64,000 nucleotides of DNA from RBG-13-51-18 sp963739395 (GCA_963739395.1 CAVUAE010000001.1:1116001-1180000), one strand, 5' to 3'. Positions 17,223-27,081 are shown, counted from the stretch's first letter. The notes: generated by a model from the sequence alone, not told the origin. Numbers and translations: made by a program.

Positions 17223-18683
17223 CTATCGGCTTAATTTCTGAATAATTTCGCCCTTATTATCACGGATAACTACCTCTAAAGGCATCTGACCGGGGAGGGT
17301 ATGGGTAGCGCAGCCCATGCAGGGGTCATAGGGACGGAAAGCCATTTCCACCATGTTGAGCAAACCTTCAGAAGCCGGCTGTCCTTTTTTGATTAAGCTC
17401 TGGGCGGCTTTCTTAATGGACATGTTCATCGCCGGGTAGTTATGCGCCGAGGCGACAATCATGTTGACTTTCTGGATGATGCCATTTTTATCAGTCTTAT
17501 AATGATGGATGAGAACACCGCGCGGCGCTTCGACAATGCCGATGCCTTCATCTGGGGTGGCAGTGGGGATAGTACGGACATCGGGACTGGTTATTTCTTT
17601 ATCACGGCAGAGTTCTAGCAGGCGCTCGGAAGCATAAAGAAGCTCGATGAGTCGCGCCCAGTGGAAAGCCATGGTGGCGTGAACCGGTTTACCGCCGAGG
17701 GTCTTATACATTCTTTCGTATTCCGTCTGGGCTAGCGGCGTCGCCATCCCGTCGGCGGCGTTAAGGCGGGCTAAAGGACTAACGCGGTAAATGCCGCTGT
17801 CTTTACCTTCCACAAAACCTTTCCAGCCGACTTTTTTCAGGAAGGGGAATTTCATATAAGTCCAGGGTTCGGTGTGCTCGGCGATATAGTACAGATACTG
17901 GTCGGCTTTGAATTTGACAACTTCTTTGCCATCCTGGTCGACCAGACGTAAAACGCCGTCGTAAAAATTCACTTTATTTTGAGCGTCCACCAACCCCATA
18001 TAATAACTTTTCATGGTGTAGATATCGCCGGTGACGAGAGCTAAATATTCTTTATTGCTTAAAACGACGTCGTTAAAGAGCTTGAGACTAAACTGGGCAA
18101 AGTCCACCAACGATTTGGCTTTATCCTCGAAGTCCTTGCGCTCCTCCTCGTTAATCGACTTACTCATGCCGCCGGGAATGCCGCAGACGGGATGGGTAGC
18201 TTTGCCGCCGATGGTCGCCTGGATACTTTGAGCGTAAGCGCGATGCTTAATGACCTCACCGCCTATCTTAAGTCCGACTTTATTCACTACGCCGAGTATA
18301 TTTCTTTGTGCCGGGTCGCTCATGGGACCGACAACAAAGTCCGGGGCGGAGAGAGCGTAAAAACAGGCGATATGGGAGTGGATGATATGGGCGCAATAAA
18401 ACAATTCGCGTAATTTTTTAGCGGTAGGCGGTGGGTCGACATGGTAGACGGCATCAGTGGTTTTCGCCGAAGCCATGTGGTGCGCGCCGGGGCAGACGCC
18501 GCAGATACGGGGCACGATGCGTGGCATTTCTTCCACCGGACGACCCTCGCAGAATTTCTCAAAACCGCGTAGTTCCGGTATCTGAAGATAAGCATTTTCC
18601 ACGTCGCCAGCGGCATTGAGAAATATCTCTATCTTGCCGTGTCCTTCAAGTCGGGTAATGGGGTCGATGCTAATTTTCACCAT
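17223..18683 (-). CDS. mvhA: F420-nonreducing-type [NiFe] hydrogenase large subunit
   Basis: 486 aa. The Ni ligands are in RICGVCPGAHH (C61, C64) and DPCMGCATH (C455, C458 near the C-terminus). A 25-residue tail after H461 is the usual extension removed by a maturation protease. Last gene of the hdrCBA-mvhDGA unit; 12 bp separate it from mvhG. With MvhG and MvhD it would feed H2 electrons into HdrABC for flavin-based bifurcation. The family is well known from methanogens and occurs in anaerobic bacteria. Confidence 0.93.
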   Translation of the reverse strand: MVKISIDPITRLEGHGKIEIFLNAAGDVENAYLQIPELRGFEKFCEGRPVEEMPRIVPRICGVCPGAHHMASAKTTDAVYHVDPPPTAKKLRELFYCAHIIHSHIACFYALSAPDFVVGPMSDPAQRNILGVVNKVGLKIGGEVIKHRAYAQSIQATIGGKATHPVCGIPGGMSKSINEEERKDFEDKAKSLVDFAQFSLKLFNDVVLSNKEYLALVTGDIYTMKSYYMGLVDAQNKVNFYDGVLRLVDQDGKEVVKFKADQYLYYIAEHTEPWTYMKFPFLKKVGWKGFVEGKDSGIYRVSPLARLNAADGMATPLAQTEYERMYKTLGGKPVHATMAFHWARLIELLYASERLLELCRDKEITSPDVRTIPTATPDEGIGIVEAPRGVLIHHYKTDKNGIIQKVNMIVASAHNYPAMNMSIKKAAQSLIKKGQPASEGLLNMVEMAFRPYDPCMGCATHTLPGQMPLEVVIRDNKGEIIQKLSR

Positions 18684-18695
18684 ATAATAAATCCT

Positions 18696-19658
18696 TTAGC
18701 TCTTAGGGAGTCTTTTTCTCTTTAAGAGTGATTCTGCCATACCAAAGCGGTAGAAAGTTCCCGCTGGGTCGACCACTTCCTCTAACATTTTATTAATTTC
18801 TTCGGGGGTTTCTCCCTGATAGATGGAAGCGATAGCGCTTAACATCTTGGCGCCCTGGTCGGCAACACCTTCCGGCGGACCGAAACAGCCGCGACAGGGC
18901 ATATTGGCATTAACACAGCTCATCCCGCAGCCGCCGCGTGTGGCAGGACCGCAACAAATAATTCCTTGTTCCAGTAGACATTTCTTGGGGTCGGTGATAA
19001 TTTCATGGGGGCGATAAAACTTGGTTATCTTCTTATTTTCTTTAATACGGTCGCAGTCGTCACAGCAGGTTTTGTCGGAAGCAATTATCGAGCCAACTTT
19101 TGGTAATTTGCCCGTGGCATAAAGGTCAACCAGCTTTAAAATAAGGGTTACGGGCGGAGGACAGCCGGGAACATAATATTCCACCGGTACCACCTGCGCC
19201 AGTGTCTTTACGGTATCAAATAATTCAGGCAGTTCCAATTCGCCCTCGTTTACTTTAGTTTCAACCTGCGGTAAGATTTTTTTCTCATTATTGTTGGAAG
19301 TGATTTCAATATAAACCCGTTGTAATATATCGTTACGCGTGGTGAAATTTGCCAGTGCCGGGATGCCGCCGAGGCAGGCGCAAGCGCCGAAAGCTACCAG
19401 CACTTTAGATTTTTGGCGTAAGAGTTTGGCGAGTTCTTCCTGTTCGGTGTTGCGGATAGCGCCGTTAAACAGGCATAAGTCGATGCTTTTATCCTGCATT
19501 TCTCTAATGTGGTGATATTTAAAGTCCATGGCGATGGGCCAGAGGATGACGTCAACCAGGTTGGCGATATCCAGTATTTTCTCGTTCGTATCGAGGATAG
19601 CCATATCGCAGCCGCCGCAGGAAGCCGCCCAATAGATTGCCAGTTTCGGTTTAGCCAT
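18696..19658 (-). CDS. mvhG: Hydrogenase small (Fe-S) subunit
   Basis: 320 aa from the ATG at 19658, preceded by GGAG at 9 bp; an ATG five codons upstream is possible. ASCGGCDMAIL near the N-terminus starts the proximal cluster site, and the C-terminal third is Cys-rich (CCDDC ... CCGPATRGGCGMSC ... CRGC) with ligands for the medial and distal clusters. It overlaps the mvhD stop by 8 bp, so translation is coupled. No twin-arginine signal, in keeping with a cytoplasmic enzyme. Confidence 0.92.
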   Translation of the reverse strand: MAKPKLAIYWAASCGGCDMAILDTNEKILDIANLVDVILWPIAMDFKYHHIREMQDKSIDLCLFNGAIRNTEQEELAKLLRQKSKVLVAFGACACLGGIPALANFTTRNDILQRVYIEITSNNNEKKILPQVETKVNEGELELPELFDTVKTLAQVVPVEYYVPGCPPPVTLILKLVDLYATGKLPKVGSIIASDKTCCDDCDRIKENKKITKFYRPHEIITDPKKCLLEQGIICCGPATRGGCGMSCVNANMPCRGCFGPPEGVADQGAKMLSAIASIYQGETPEEINKMLEEVVDPAGTFYRFGMAESLLKRKRLPKS

Positions 19659-20073
19659 TGGCGCCGTCTCCATTCCTGTCGAAGGGTCCCAGCTTCCTTA
19701 CCTGCTCCGTCATTTCATTAACGAGGGCGGCAAAAAGGTCGCCCTCCGAGGCTGATATCCATTCCAGACGCACCCTTTCATCTTCAATGCCGAACTGCGC
19801 TAGCATTTTCTTGAGGAGGGGCATACGCCGGGCGGTCTTTTTGTTGCCGTCCTGATAATGGCAGTCGCCGATATGGCAGCCGCAAACGAGGACACCATCG
19901 GCACCCTGCTTAAAAGCTTCTAATATAAATGTTGGCTCAACGCGACCGGAGCACATGACGCGTACTATCCGGACGTTAGGAGCATATTTTTTCCGCGATG
20001 TGCCAGCGAGGTCAGCCCCGGTATAGGAGCACCAGTTGCAGAGGATACCCACAATCTTGGGTTCGAAGCTCAT
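19651..20073 (-). CDS. mvhD: Hydrogenase iron-sulfur subunit linking hydrogenase to HdrA
   Basis: 140 aa, a [2Fe-2S] adaptor protein. Conserved Cys in ILCNWCSY, VMCSGR, and VCGCHIGDCHY. It starts inside the end of hdrA (4-bp overlap) and overlaps mvhG. MvhD docks on HdrA and passes electrons either way. Confidence 0.93.
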   Translation of the reverse strand: MSFEPKIVGILCNWCSYTGADLAGTSRKKYAPNVRIVRVMCSGRVEPTFILEAFKQGADGVLVCGCHIGDCHYQDGNKKTARRMPLLKKMLAQFGIEDERVRLEWISASEGDLFAALVNEMTEQVRKLGPFDRNGDGANG

Positions 20074-22079
20074 GACAGCACCCCCTCGATTTCCGCCATG
20101 ATTTCTTCAGTGGTAAAGTGCCTGCCTTTGATGGCGCCGCTGGGGCAAGCTGCGACGCAGGTGCCGCAGCCTTTGCAGAGAGCCTCGTTAACTCGGCAGA
20201 CCTTTTTCTCTTCATCGAAGCTAATGGCTTTATAAGGACAGAGGTCGATACATATTTTGCATCCAGAGCATTTTGCCTCGTCGATAACAGCGATGGCGGC
20301 TTCAATCTCGACCTTGCCTTTAGCGATTAGTGCCAGCACCCGAGCCGCTGCGGCCGATGCCTGGGCGACGGTATCCGGGATGTCCTTGGGACTCTGGCAA
20401 CAGCCGACGATATAAACGCCGTCCGTGGTGGTAGCCACGGGGTCAAGCTTGGGGTGTTTTTCCAGCAAGAAGCCATCGGCTTTGCGACTCAACGTTAAAA
20501 TCCTGGCGAGTTGTTCGGTATCGGGGCGGGGCTCAAGAGCGCAACTTAAAATAACCATATCTACGGAGAGACGCCGATTACGGCGTACCAGCGTGTCTTC
20601 CACCATGACTACCAGCCTGCCTTTTTCTTCGGGAGTTTCAGTTAAATCAGTAACCTCGGCAGCCTTGCCGCGGATAAAGTTAACCCCTTCCTCCTGTAAG
20701 CGCTCGTAGAACTCTTCGTAGCCGGAGCCGGCACAGCGCATATCGATATATAGCTGGTAAACTGCCGCCTCTGGCAATTTCTCCCGCAATAAATGGGCAA
20801 ACTTAAGCGAGTACATACAGCATACCCGCGAGCAATATTTATGATAATTAGTATCGCGGCTGCCGATACAGTGCAGGATAGCGACAGTCTTCGGCTCGGA
20901 GCCGTCTTTAAGTACCACCTTGCCGCCGGTGGGACCGGAGGCGTTGGTCAGTCTTTCGAACTCCAAGCCGGTATAAACATTATTTAAGCGACCGTATCCC
21001 AGCTGGTAAATCTTGGCGGGGTCGAACTGTTGGAAACCGGTAGCGACGATAATGTTGCCGATTTCAATTTCTATAATTTCATCTTTTTGGTCAAAATTAA
21101 TGGCTTCCGCCTCGCAGCCGAGTTGACCCTGCTTGGGGATGCCTTTTTGACATAAGCGGCAGACATCTTTCTTGCCTTCAGCCAAGCCTTTAAGGTGACG
21201 GCAGTTCTTAGCGTCTATAATAGCTTTATTGGGGACGGCGTAAGGGGAGGGGATATAGATAGCCTTGCGCTTGCCCAAGCCGCAGTCGAACTCATTGGGC
21301 ACGGAGGTGGGGCAAATTTCAGAGCAGCGCCCGCAGCCGGTGCATTTGACCGAATCGATATATCTAGCCTTTTTCTTGATTTTAGCCTTGAAGTTGCCGA
21401 TATAGCCGGATAATTCGACTAGCTCGCTGTAAGCTAATAAGTCAATATTACGATTTTGTCCGACGCTGGTCATCTTGGGCGTTAGAATACAGGCGGCGCA
21501 ATCAAGGGTGGGGAAGGTTTTATCGAACATCGCCATATGTCCGCCGATGCTGGCATCTTTTTCCAGAAGGTAAACCTTATGACCTGAATCGGCGATTTCT
21601 AAAGCCGCCTGAATGCCCGCCACCCCTCCGCCAATGACGAGCGTAGAGGGATTCATGGCTACTTCTTTGGTTTCCAGAGGCTCTTGTAAGGCAACGCGGT
21701 GGACGGCGGCGCTGACCAGGGCTTTGGCTTTTTCCGTCGCCATATCTTTATCAGTATGCACCCAAGAGCACTGCTCGCGGATATTCGCCATTTCAAAAAG
21801 GTACTGATTTAAACCGGCATCCTGGCAGGCGCGACGGAAAGTAGGCTCGTGCATCCGTGGCGAGCAGGAGGCGACGACGACGCGGTTCAAACCCAGTTTT
21901 TTAATATCCTCTTTTATCAGGTTCTGGCCGGGGTCGGAGCACATGTATTTATAGTCGCGCGCAACCGCAACGTTAGGTAGACTGCGGGCGAATTCGGTTA
22001 CTTTGGAGCAATCGACAATGCCGGCGATATTGCTGCCGCAGTGGCAGATATAAACACCGATTTTTGGCTCCATTTTCAC
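20070..22079 (-). CDS. hdrA: Heterodisulfide reductase subunit A-like flavoprotein
   Basis: 669 aa. N-terminal Cys-containing domain (YICHCGSNIAG), FAD-binding Rossmann fold (VIGGGVAGIQAALEIA, near 150) with the HdrA-specific LDCAACILTPKM, an inserted ferredoxin motif CTGCGRCSEICP near 245, and two C-terminal 4Fe-4S sites CSGCKICIDLCP and CKGCGTCVAACP. HdrA holds the bifurcating FAD. In a bacterium the electron acceptor of HdrBC is uncertain: CoM-S-S-CoB is not expected, so another disulfide or low-potential partner is likely. Confidence 0.93.
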   Translation of the reverse strand: MKMEPKIGVYICHCGSNIAGIVDCSKVTEFARSLPNVAVARDYKYMCSDPGQNLIKEDIKKLGLNRVVVASCSPRMHEPTFRRACQDAGLNQYLFEMANIREQCSWVHTDKDMATEKAKALVSAAVHRVALQEPLETKEVAMNPSTLVIGGGVAGIQAALEIADSGHKVYLLEKDASIGGHMAMFDKTFPTLDCAACILTPKMTSVGQNRNIDLLAYSELVELSGYIGNFKAKIKKKARYIDSVKCTGCGRCSEICPTSVPNEFDCGLGKRKAIYIPSPYAVPNKAIIDAKNCRHLKGLAEGKKDVCRLCQKGIPKQGQLGCEAEAINFDQKDEIIEIEIGNIIVATGFQQFDPAKIYQLGYGRLNNVYTGLEFERLTNASGPTGGKVVLKDGSEPKTVAILHCIGSRDTNYHKYCSRVCCMYSLKFAHLLREKLPEAAVYQLYIDMRCAGSGYEEFYERLQEEGVNFIRGKAAEVTDLTETPEEKGRLVVMVEDTLVRRNRRLSVDMVILSCALEPRPDTEQLARILTLSRKADGFLLEKHPKLDPVATTTDGVYIVGCCQSPKDIPDTVAQASAAAARVLALIAKGKVEIEAAIAVIDEAKCSGCKICIDLCPYKAISFDEEKKVCRVNEALCKGCGTCVAACPSGAIKGRHFTTEEIMAEIEGVLS

Positions 22080-22082
22080 TCC

Positions 22083-22958
22083 TTAAATAAACTTTGCCAG
22101 GGCTTTTTTCACCGGCACGATGCTGGTTTTTAGTCCCAGGTCTTTTTCATCGAGACCGAAAGCCACACCCATCAACTGGGTAAAGAACAGGACTGGTAAA
22201 TGATAATTGGTCTTATATTTCCGGTTTACCATCGCTTGATAAGCATCTACATTCAGCTGGCATAGCGGGCAGCCGGTAACCATTACTTCCGCCCCGTTAC
22301 TGACGGCTGATTCCAACAGCTTTTTTATCAACTCCAGCGATGCATCTTCCTCGGAAATAATGAGAGAACCGCCACAGCAGGCGCTCTTGAACGGGAAGTT
22401 CACAGGTGTTGCCCCTAGAGCTCTAACCAGTCTATCCATATACCTGGGGTTTTCAGGGTGGTCACGTCCGAAAATAGGGCGTACTTCCTGGCAGCCGTAG
22501 TAGCAAGCCACTTTTAAATCTGTCAGGCTCTTTTTAACTTTATTCATAACGGCTTCGTAGCCGACATCATTGACGTAAACATCGAGCACCTTGCGCACTT
22601 TGACTTTACCGGTGTAGGTAAGGCCGCCAGCCGCTAAAGCCTCATCTACTTCTTTTTTTACTTTAGGATACTCATGCAGGTACTGATTGGTGCGACTTAA
22701 AAATACGTAGCAGGAACTGCACGGAGCGATTAAATCGCCATTCATTTTCTCCGCCAGCGCCAGGTTGCGGGCGCAAACGGCAAAGGAAGCCTGTTCGTGA
22801 AGGGTATCATAGGGTACGGTGCCGCAACAGTTCCAATCCGGGATTTCCTTGAATTCTAAATCCAATACCTTATTTACGGCATTAATCGACCAGTCGAATG
22901 CCCGGCCGAAGCCTTCAGGAGAGAGGCCGCACCCTGGAAAGTAAGAATACTGTTTCAC
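22083..22958 (-). CDS. hdrB: Heterodisulfide reductase subunit B-like
   Basis: 291 aa with two CCG (DUF224) motifs: N-terminal part WNCCG ... APCSSC and C-terminal YYGCQEVRP ... CCGG ... GCPLC. These bind the two noncubane clusters of the HdrB active site. It overlaps hdrC by 4 bp (ATGA) and lies 3 bp before hdrA. Confidence 0.93.
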   Translation of the reverse strand: MKQYSYFPGCGLSPEGFGRAFDWSINAVNKVLDLEFKEIPDWNCCGTVPYDTLHEQASFAVCARNLALAEKMNGDLIAPCSSCYVFLSRTNQYLHEYPKVKKEVDEALAAGGLTYTGKVKVRKVLDVYVNDVGYEAVMNKVKKSLTDLKVACYYGCQEVRPIFGRDHPENPRYMDRLVRALGATPVNFPFKSACCGGSLIISEEDASLELIKKLLESAVSNGAEVMVTGCPLCQLNVDAYQAMVNRKYKTNYHLPVLFFTQLMGVAFGLDEKDLGLKTSIVPVKKALAKFI

Positions 22959-23521
22959 CAGGTACCTCCGTTAGACTCCGCTTTTTTAATGATAGCCTTA
23001 AGTTGCTTGATGCCCTCCGGCTTCATTTTGTCTATTTTTATTGATACACGTTTATGCAGGAATAAATTGATGGCTATGGGAAGCATTGTTAGTGCCTTAA
23101 ATGGATTGGTGCGCAGGTAGTAGCTGACCATCATCCAAAGTTCGGATATTCGCCCGCCTCTAAGGATAAATCTATTAAAGCCCTTGTACATCCTCGGTGT
23201 GGTGGTGTGTTTATTAGTGATATTGCTGCGAGCGGAAAGACTTTCTAAAACATGCATCAAACGGGTTATTTTGACATCTCTGGGGCAGCGTACGACACAT
23301 AAATAGCAGGAAAGGCAGAGCCACATGCTATTGGCGGATAGTACTTTTTCCCGCATGCCGGCCCGTGCCATAGCGATGAGGTGAGAAGGGGAATAATCCA
23401 TCTTATAGGCATTAGGGCAGGAAGCTGTGCAGGTGCCGCACTGGATACATACTTTTATATCTTCCCCGCCTGGTATCGAGCATATTTCATCGATAAACGT
23501 AGCTTTTTTAGCTTCGGGCAT
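22955..23521 (-). CDS. hdrC: Heterodisulfide reductase subunit C-like
   Basis: 188 aa, two 4Fe-4S sites (CIQCGTCTASCP and CLSCYLCVVRCP) that relay electrons between HdrA and HdrB. First gene of the six-gene hdrCBA-mvhDGA unit, with AGGGAG upstream of ATG. Confidence 0.92.
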   Translation of the reverse strand: MPEAKKATFIDEICSIPGGEDIKVCIQCGTCTASCPNAYKMDYSPSHLIAMARAGMREKVLSANSMWLCLSCYLCVVRCPRDVKITRLMHVLESLSARSNITNKHTTTPRMYKGFNRFILRGGRISELWMMVSYYLRTNPFKALTMLPIAINLFLHKRVSIKIDKMKPEGIKQLKAIIKKAESNGGTW

Positions 23522-23580
23522 TAAGTTCTCCCTGAAGAACGGTATATAAAAAGGTTTTCCTTATTGTTTCCCTATTATTA

Positions 23581-23609
23581 ATTATAGTATAAAAGTGTCA
23601 CAAGTTAAA
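23581..23609 (-). promoter_or_regulatory. Probable promoter of the hdr-mvh operon
   Basis: TTTAAC (23609-23604), 17-bp spacer, TATAAT (23586-23581), about 60 bp before hdrC. The -10 is perfect and the -35 weak. Confidence 0.4.
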
Positions 23610-23694
23610 TAACAGGTAGAAAATACCTAATTTAAAGGCTTTTTGATATCCGGTAGGCAGAATCATAGCTATGAGCAAGCAACCATACGCAACG

Positions 23695-23723
23695 TTGACC
23701 GGAAAATATGCCGATGGTACAAT
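23695..23723 (+). promoter_or_regulatory. Probable promoter of the MoaD-like/UGSC unit
   Basis: TTGACC, 17-bp spacer, TACAAT, followed 26 bp later by the MoaD-like ATG with GAGGA in between. Confidence 0.55.
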
Positions 23724-23749
23724 ATTTTCACCATCGAGGATATTAGGCT

Positions 23750-24031
23750 ATGTTTAAAGTCGTGATACCGATGTACGGTCTACGCCGCGAAATTACGGAA
23801 AAACGCGAGGTTGAAGTAGAACTGCGCGATGGGGCGACGATGTCGGAGGTAATCGCGGCGATGAAAAAGCAAATACCTTCCTTGGAAGGGCCGGTTATCC
23901 GCCGCGGTGAAAACCGCCTCGTCGAGCAGTACAAATTTAACGTCAATGGTAAATTTTACTTCGATGGTCAGGATTTCGAATTGCATAAGGGCGACCGCAT
24001 TGCGTTACTGGTGCCTATGACCGGCGGATAA
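23750..24031 (+). CDS. MoaD/ThiS-family ubiquitin-like sulfur carrier
   Basis: 93 aa beta-grasp protein that ends ALLVPMTGG; the terminal Gly-Gly is the site for thiocarboxylate formation. Usual length for MoaD-like proteins next to AOR genes, where they are thought to support tungstopterin synthesis. It is transcribed toward the UGSC selenoprotein 50 bp downstream and not directly linked to the AOR gene, so ThiS-like or other carrier roles remain possible. Confidence 0.85.
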   Translation: MFKVVIPMYGLRREITEKREVEVELRDGATMSEVIAAMKKQIPSLEGPVIRRGENRLVEQYKFNVNGKFYFDGQDFELHKGDRIALLVPMTGG

Positions 24032-24080
24032 ATTTCATCATTTAATAATTTAAGTTTAGTGTCTACTAAAGGAGTATATT

Positions 24081-25766
24081 ATGGCGGAAAATAAGTTAAC
24101 CCCTACTTACGAAGTGCTAAGTCCCTGGGCGGAAGCCGACCCCATTCCACTAAAAGGTCTTTCACCACGACTGGATAAACTGGACGGCAAGAAAATCGGC
24201 TTACTATGTAATAATAAGCGCGCCGCCCCTCTTATTCTTGATGTGACGGAAGCGCTAATTAAAGAAAAATTCCCCACCGCCAAGATTAGTAAATTCTTCG
24301 CCCGTTCATTCTCCGTGTCCTCTCTAGAAAAGGACAGGGAAGGGGAGTTTGACGACTGGCTCAAGGGAGTGGATGCGGTTATCGCCGCCGTGGGCGACTG
24401 AGGGGCATGTACCAAGTACCTTGTGTACGACGCAATTTATATCGAGGCTAAAGGCAAACCCACAGCAACCTATGTCTTCGAACATTTTCATAACGACGCC
24501 ATGTCCGCGGCATCCAGTAAAGGCATGCCGGTAATTAGAGTTGTGCCGGAGAACATCGTCTCCGAGTCCACCGTCGAAGAGGATATCGAAGCCGCCGTTA
24601 AAAAAGCATTTAGTAACGTCCTCGCTGTTTTAACCAAACCGTTGACCGACGAGGAAAAAGCGCCCAAGCGCCGCGAACCGGAGAATCCGCCACGCCTTAT
24701 TTTCAAGGGCACCCTAGCGGAGATTAACAGGTTTTTCTACCAGCGAGGCTGGACAGATGGTCTCCCCATTATCCCTCCCACCGAAGAAGCTGTTGCCGAA
24801 ATGATGACCGGCACCGACCTTCCCGCCGACCACCTGGTAGAAAAGCTGGAACCACGCTTGGGCAAAGCCACGGTTGAGAAAATAGCTATAAATGCCGTTA
24901 TGGCGGGCTGTCTGCCGACCTATATACCATTACTCATCGCTGGCGTACAGGCTTTAGCGTCAAACCCTGTCTGCGGTATGATGGCAGCCAGCACCGGCTC
25001 ATTCTCGCCCTTCTGGTTTATTAATGGGCCTATCGCTAAAGATATCAACCTCCGTTCGACCTATGGCGCCGCCAGTCCGGGTGATATCGCAAATGCTTCC
25101 TTCGGGCGGGCGATGGGTTTAATAACAAAAAACATCCGCGGCATCCGCAAGCAAATCGAGGATATGGGCGTCCTGGGTAATCCCGGCAAGTACTCCTTTG
25201 TAACAGCGGAAAACGAGGAAAACAGCCCCTGGGAGCCTTTTCATGTCGAGCGGGGCTTTAAGAAAGAAGACAGCACCCTTTCCCTGATGTTCCCGCAGTC
25301 TTACCAGCAGATGATGCCCTTCGGTACGGACGCTAAAGGCATACTGGCGACCGTAGTTGGAAGTCTTGTGCCGGCGCGTATGGGTGCTTTCGGTTTACTG
25401 CTAACCCCCACCAACGCCGGTTCACTGGCTAAAGATGGCTGGAGTAAGAAAAAGGTTAAAGAGTATATCATTAAAAACGCCGTCGTGCCCGAGGGTTATT
25501 ATAAAAGGCTCGGTCTGGACGACAGCAAACCTTTCGACCGTGGTAATGTAGTGATAACCGGCGCGGCAAATAAAGATGCTATTCTAGTGCCCAACCCACG
25601 CGACCCCGACCCCGTGCAGATTTTTGTTTACGGCGGCTTTGGCTCATGGATGGGCTTATTGCAGGGCGGTCCCCCACCGATTACTAAAAAGGTAGAGCTA
25701 CCGAAGAACTGGGCGCAGCTCGTTAAAAAATACAAAAACGTCGTGCCTAATTACTTAAGATACTAA
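24081..25766 (+). CDS. UGSC-family selenoprotein, in-frame UGA at 24399-24401 read as Sec
   Basis: 561 aa when UGA is translated. Residues 101-125 read AAVGD-U-GACTKYLVYDAIYIE, which matches the UGSC family signature (GvGDUGSCt...DaieLE), with Sec107 and C110 forming a UxxC redox pair. Upstream and downstream frames are identical and both sides are family-like, so the two halves are one gene. A hairpin (24409-24428) follows the UGA. From about residue 205 there is a long second domain (FYQRGWTDGLPIIPPTEEAV ... GGFGSWMGLLQGGPPP) that I do not recognise. Gene spacing suggests co-transcription with the MoaD-like gene. Function unknown; redox or reductive chemistry at Sec is expected. Confidence 0.88.
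24399..24428 (+). promoter_or_regulatory. UGA Sec codon with putative bacterial SECIS hairpin (UGSC gene)
   Basis: TGA then GGGGCAT, then stem GTACCAAG / CTTG(T)GTAC with loop TAC and one bulged T. Stem distance from UGA fits bacterial SECIS elements but the loop lacks the classic GGU, so the exact SelB contact is uncertain. Confidence 0.5.
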
Positions 25767-25815
25767 GTTTACAGCCTAAATACATAGCTAAAAAGAGAGG
25801 GAACGTCCCCCTTTT

Positions 25816-27081
25816 TCAGTGTTGGCTTTCTATCCAGGCTGTGATGTCATCGACTACGGTCTTGGCGACATTGCCGGGCTGCTGATATTCCGAAGGGGTT
25901 GATTTACCAGTGCCGCTGATGAAAAGATGGTTGAGGTCGGGGTATGTTTTATAGGTGATATTTTTCTTCTCCTTTAGGCCGTCGACCCACGCGTTGAAGT
26001 CCTTCATAGTAACCTGATAATCTCTTTCTCCTTGAAGGATGAACATTGGCACGGCTAAACTCATAGCTGTAGCGATTACGTTATATTCCGCCAGGTCCTC
26101 CCAGTAAGCTTTACCCGCCCCCATAACAACCTCGCCTTCTCTGATATCCAGCTCTTTAATTTTTTTTACTTGTTGTTCGATGGCTTTAATCTGTACGGCT
26201 ACGCTAGTGTTGGGTGTCCCGGCCAGAGAAGCCAGGTAGTTATATTGGTCCAAGATAGCGTCGCCTAGATTTCTCGTAAGTCCGGCGAGGATAATTAAAC
26301 CTTTAATCCGGCCGTCTTGAGAGGCGATTCTGGGGGCAAGCATGGCACCCAGACTGTGCCCCAGGACGTAGATACGCTGGGTATCGATCCCTTTGGTTTC
26401 AGCAAGCAGAGTAACACCAGCCAGTGCGTCGTCAATGGTCTCTTCTTGCACAGTCAGAGAATTGATAGTAGCGGCTGTTTCTTGAGGATATTGCTTGGTC
26501 CTTTTTTCATAACGGAGTACAGCGATGTTCCTGGAAGCCAAGCCCCAGGCAAGGTCCTTGAAGGGCTTATTAGCGCCCACAGTCTCATCCCTGTCATTGG
26601 GACCGGAGCCGTGCACCAGTACTATAGCCGAGAAGGGTCCTTCACCTTTAGGCATGGATAACGTCGCTGGTAAAAGCCATTTACCAGTTCCGATAGTAAC
26701 CTCGGTTTCGGTAAACAAGTCGGCATCAGCATACTCAGGAGGGCTGTAGTTTGGTGCAGCACTTGAGGGCCGGAAAAACAAACCGGCTATTTTCTTTTCG
26801 GCATTGTAGGTTAGCTGAATATCGAGCGCTGCTTTGCCAAATTTGCAGGTGACAAATACCAGTGCAGAGTCATTCATTTGACTGGTTCTGGTACCGATAA
26901 CATTCTCGAAAGTGCCTACTTGAGAAATTATGGCATTCCATATCTCTTGAAGCTTAGCAGGTGGTACTTGTTCTGACATGGTTTTGTCAAAGAATTCTAC
27001 CGCCTTCTCGAATTGTTTTTTCACTACAAGGTTCACCCATTCTACAGCCTGTTGTTCCAGCTGGTTCAAATTATTCTTCAT
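25816..27081 (-). CDS. Alpha/beta hydrolase with N-terminal DUF3887-like domain
   Basis: 421 aa. Residues 1-110 form a DUF3887/NTF2-like helical-beta domain (QAVEWVNLVVKKQFEKAVEF). The hydrolase has VLVHGSGPNDRDE (oxyanion), nucleophile GHSLGA near 240, Asp in LQGERDYQVT and His in DLNHLF. No signal peptide. Such proteins are generic esterases or peptidases; the substrate is not inferable. It is divergent from the GbsR-like gene. Confidence 0.85.
   Translation of the reverse strand: MKNNLNQLEQQAVEWVNLVVKKQFEKAVEFFDKTMSEQVPPAKLQEIWNAIISQVGTFENVIGTRTSQMNDSALVFVTCKFGKAALDIQLTYNAEKKIAGLFFRPSSAAPNYSPPEYADADLFTETEVTIGTGKWLLPATLSMPKGEGPFSAIVLVHGSGPNDRDETVGANKPFKDLAWGLASRNIAVLRYEKRTKQYPQETAATINSLTVQEETIDDALAGVTLLAETKGIDTQRIYVLGHSLGAMLAPRIASQDGRIKGLIILAGLTRNLGDAILDQYNYLASLAGTPNTSVAVQIKAIEQQVKKIKELDIREGEVVMGAGKAYWEDLAEYNVIATAMSLAVPMFILQGERDYQVTMKDFNAWVDGLKEKKNITYKTYPDLNHLFISGTGKSTPSEYQQPGNVAKTVVDDITAWIESQH

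Noticed and set aside
24399..24401. Stop codon splitting the UGSC gene into 106-aa and 447-aa ORFs
   Set aside because: The frame is unchanged, the UGA is at the Sec position of the UGSC motif, and no sequence is missing; read-through is the simpler reading.
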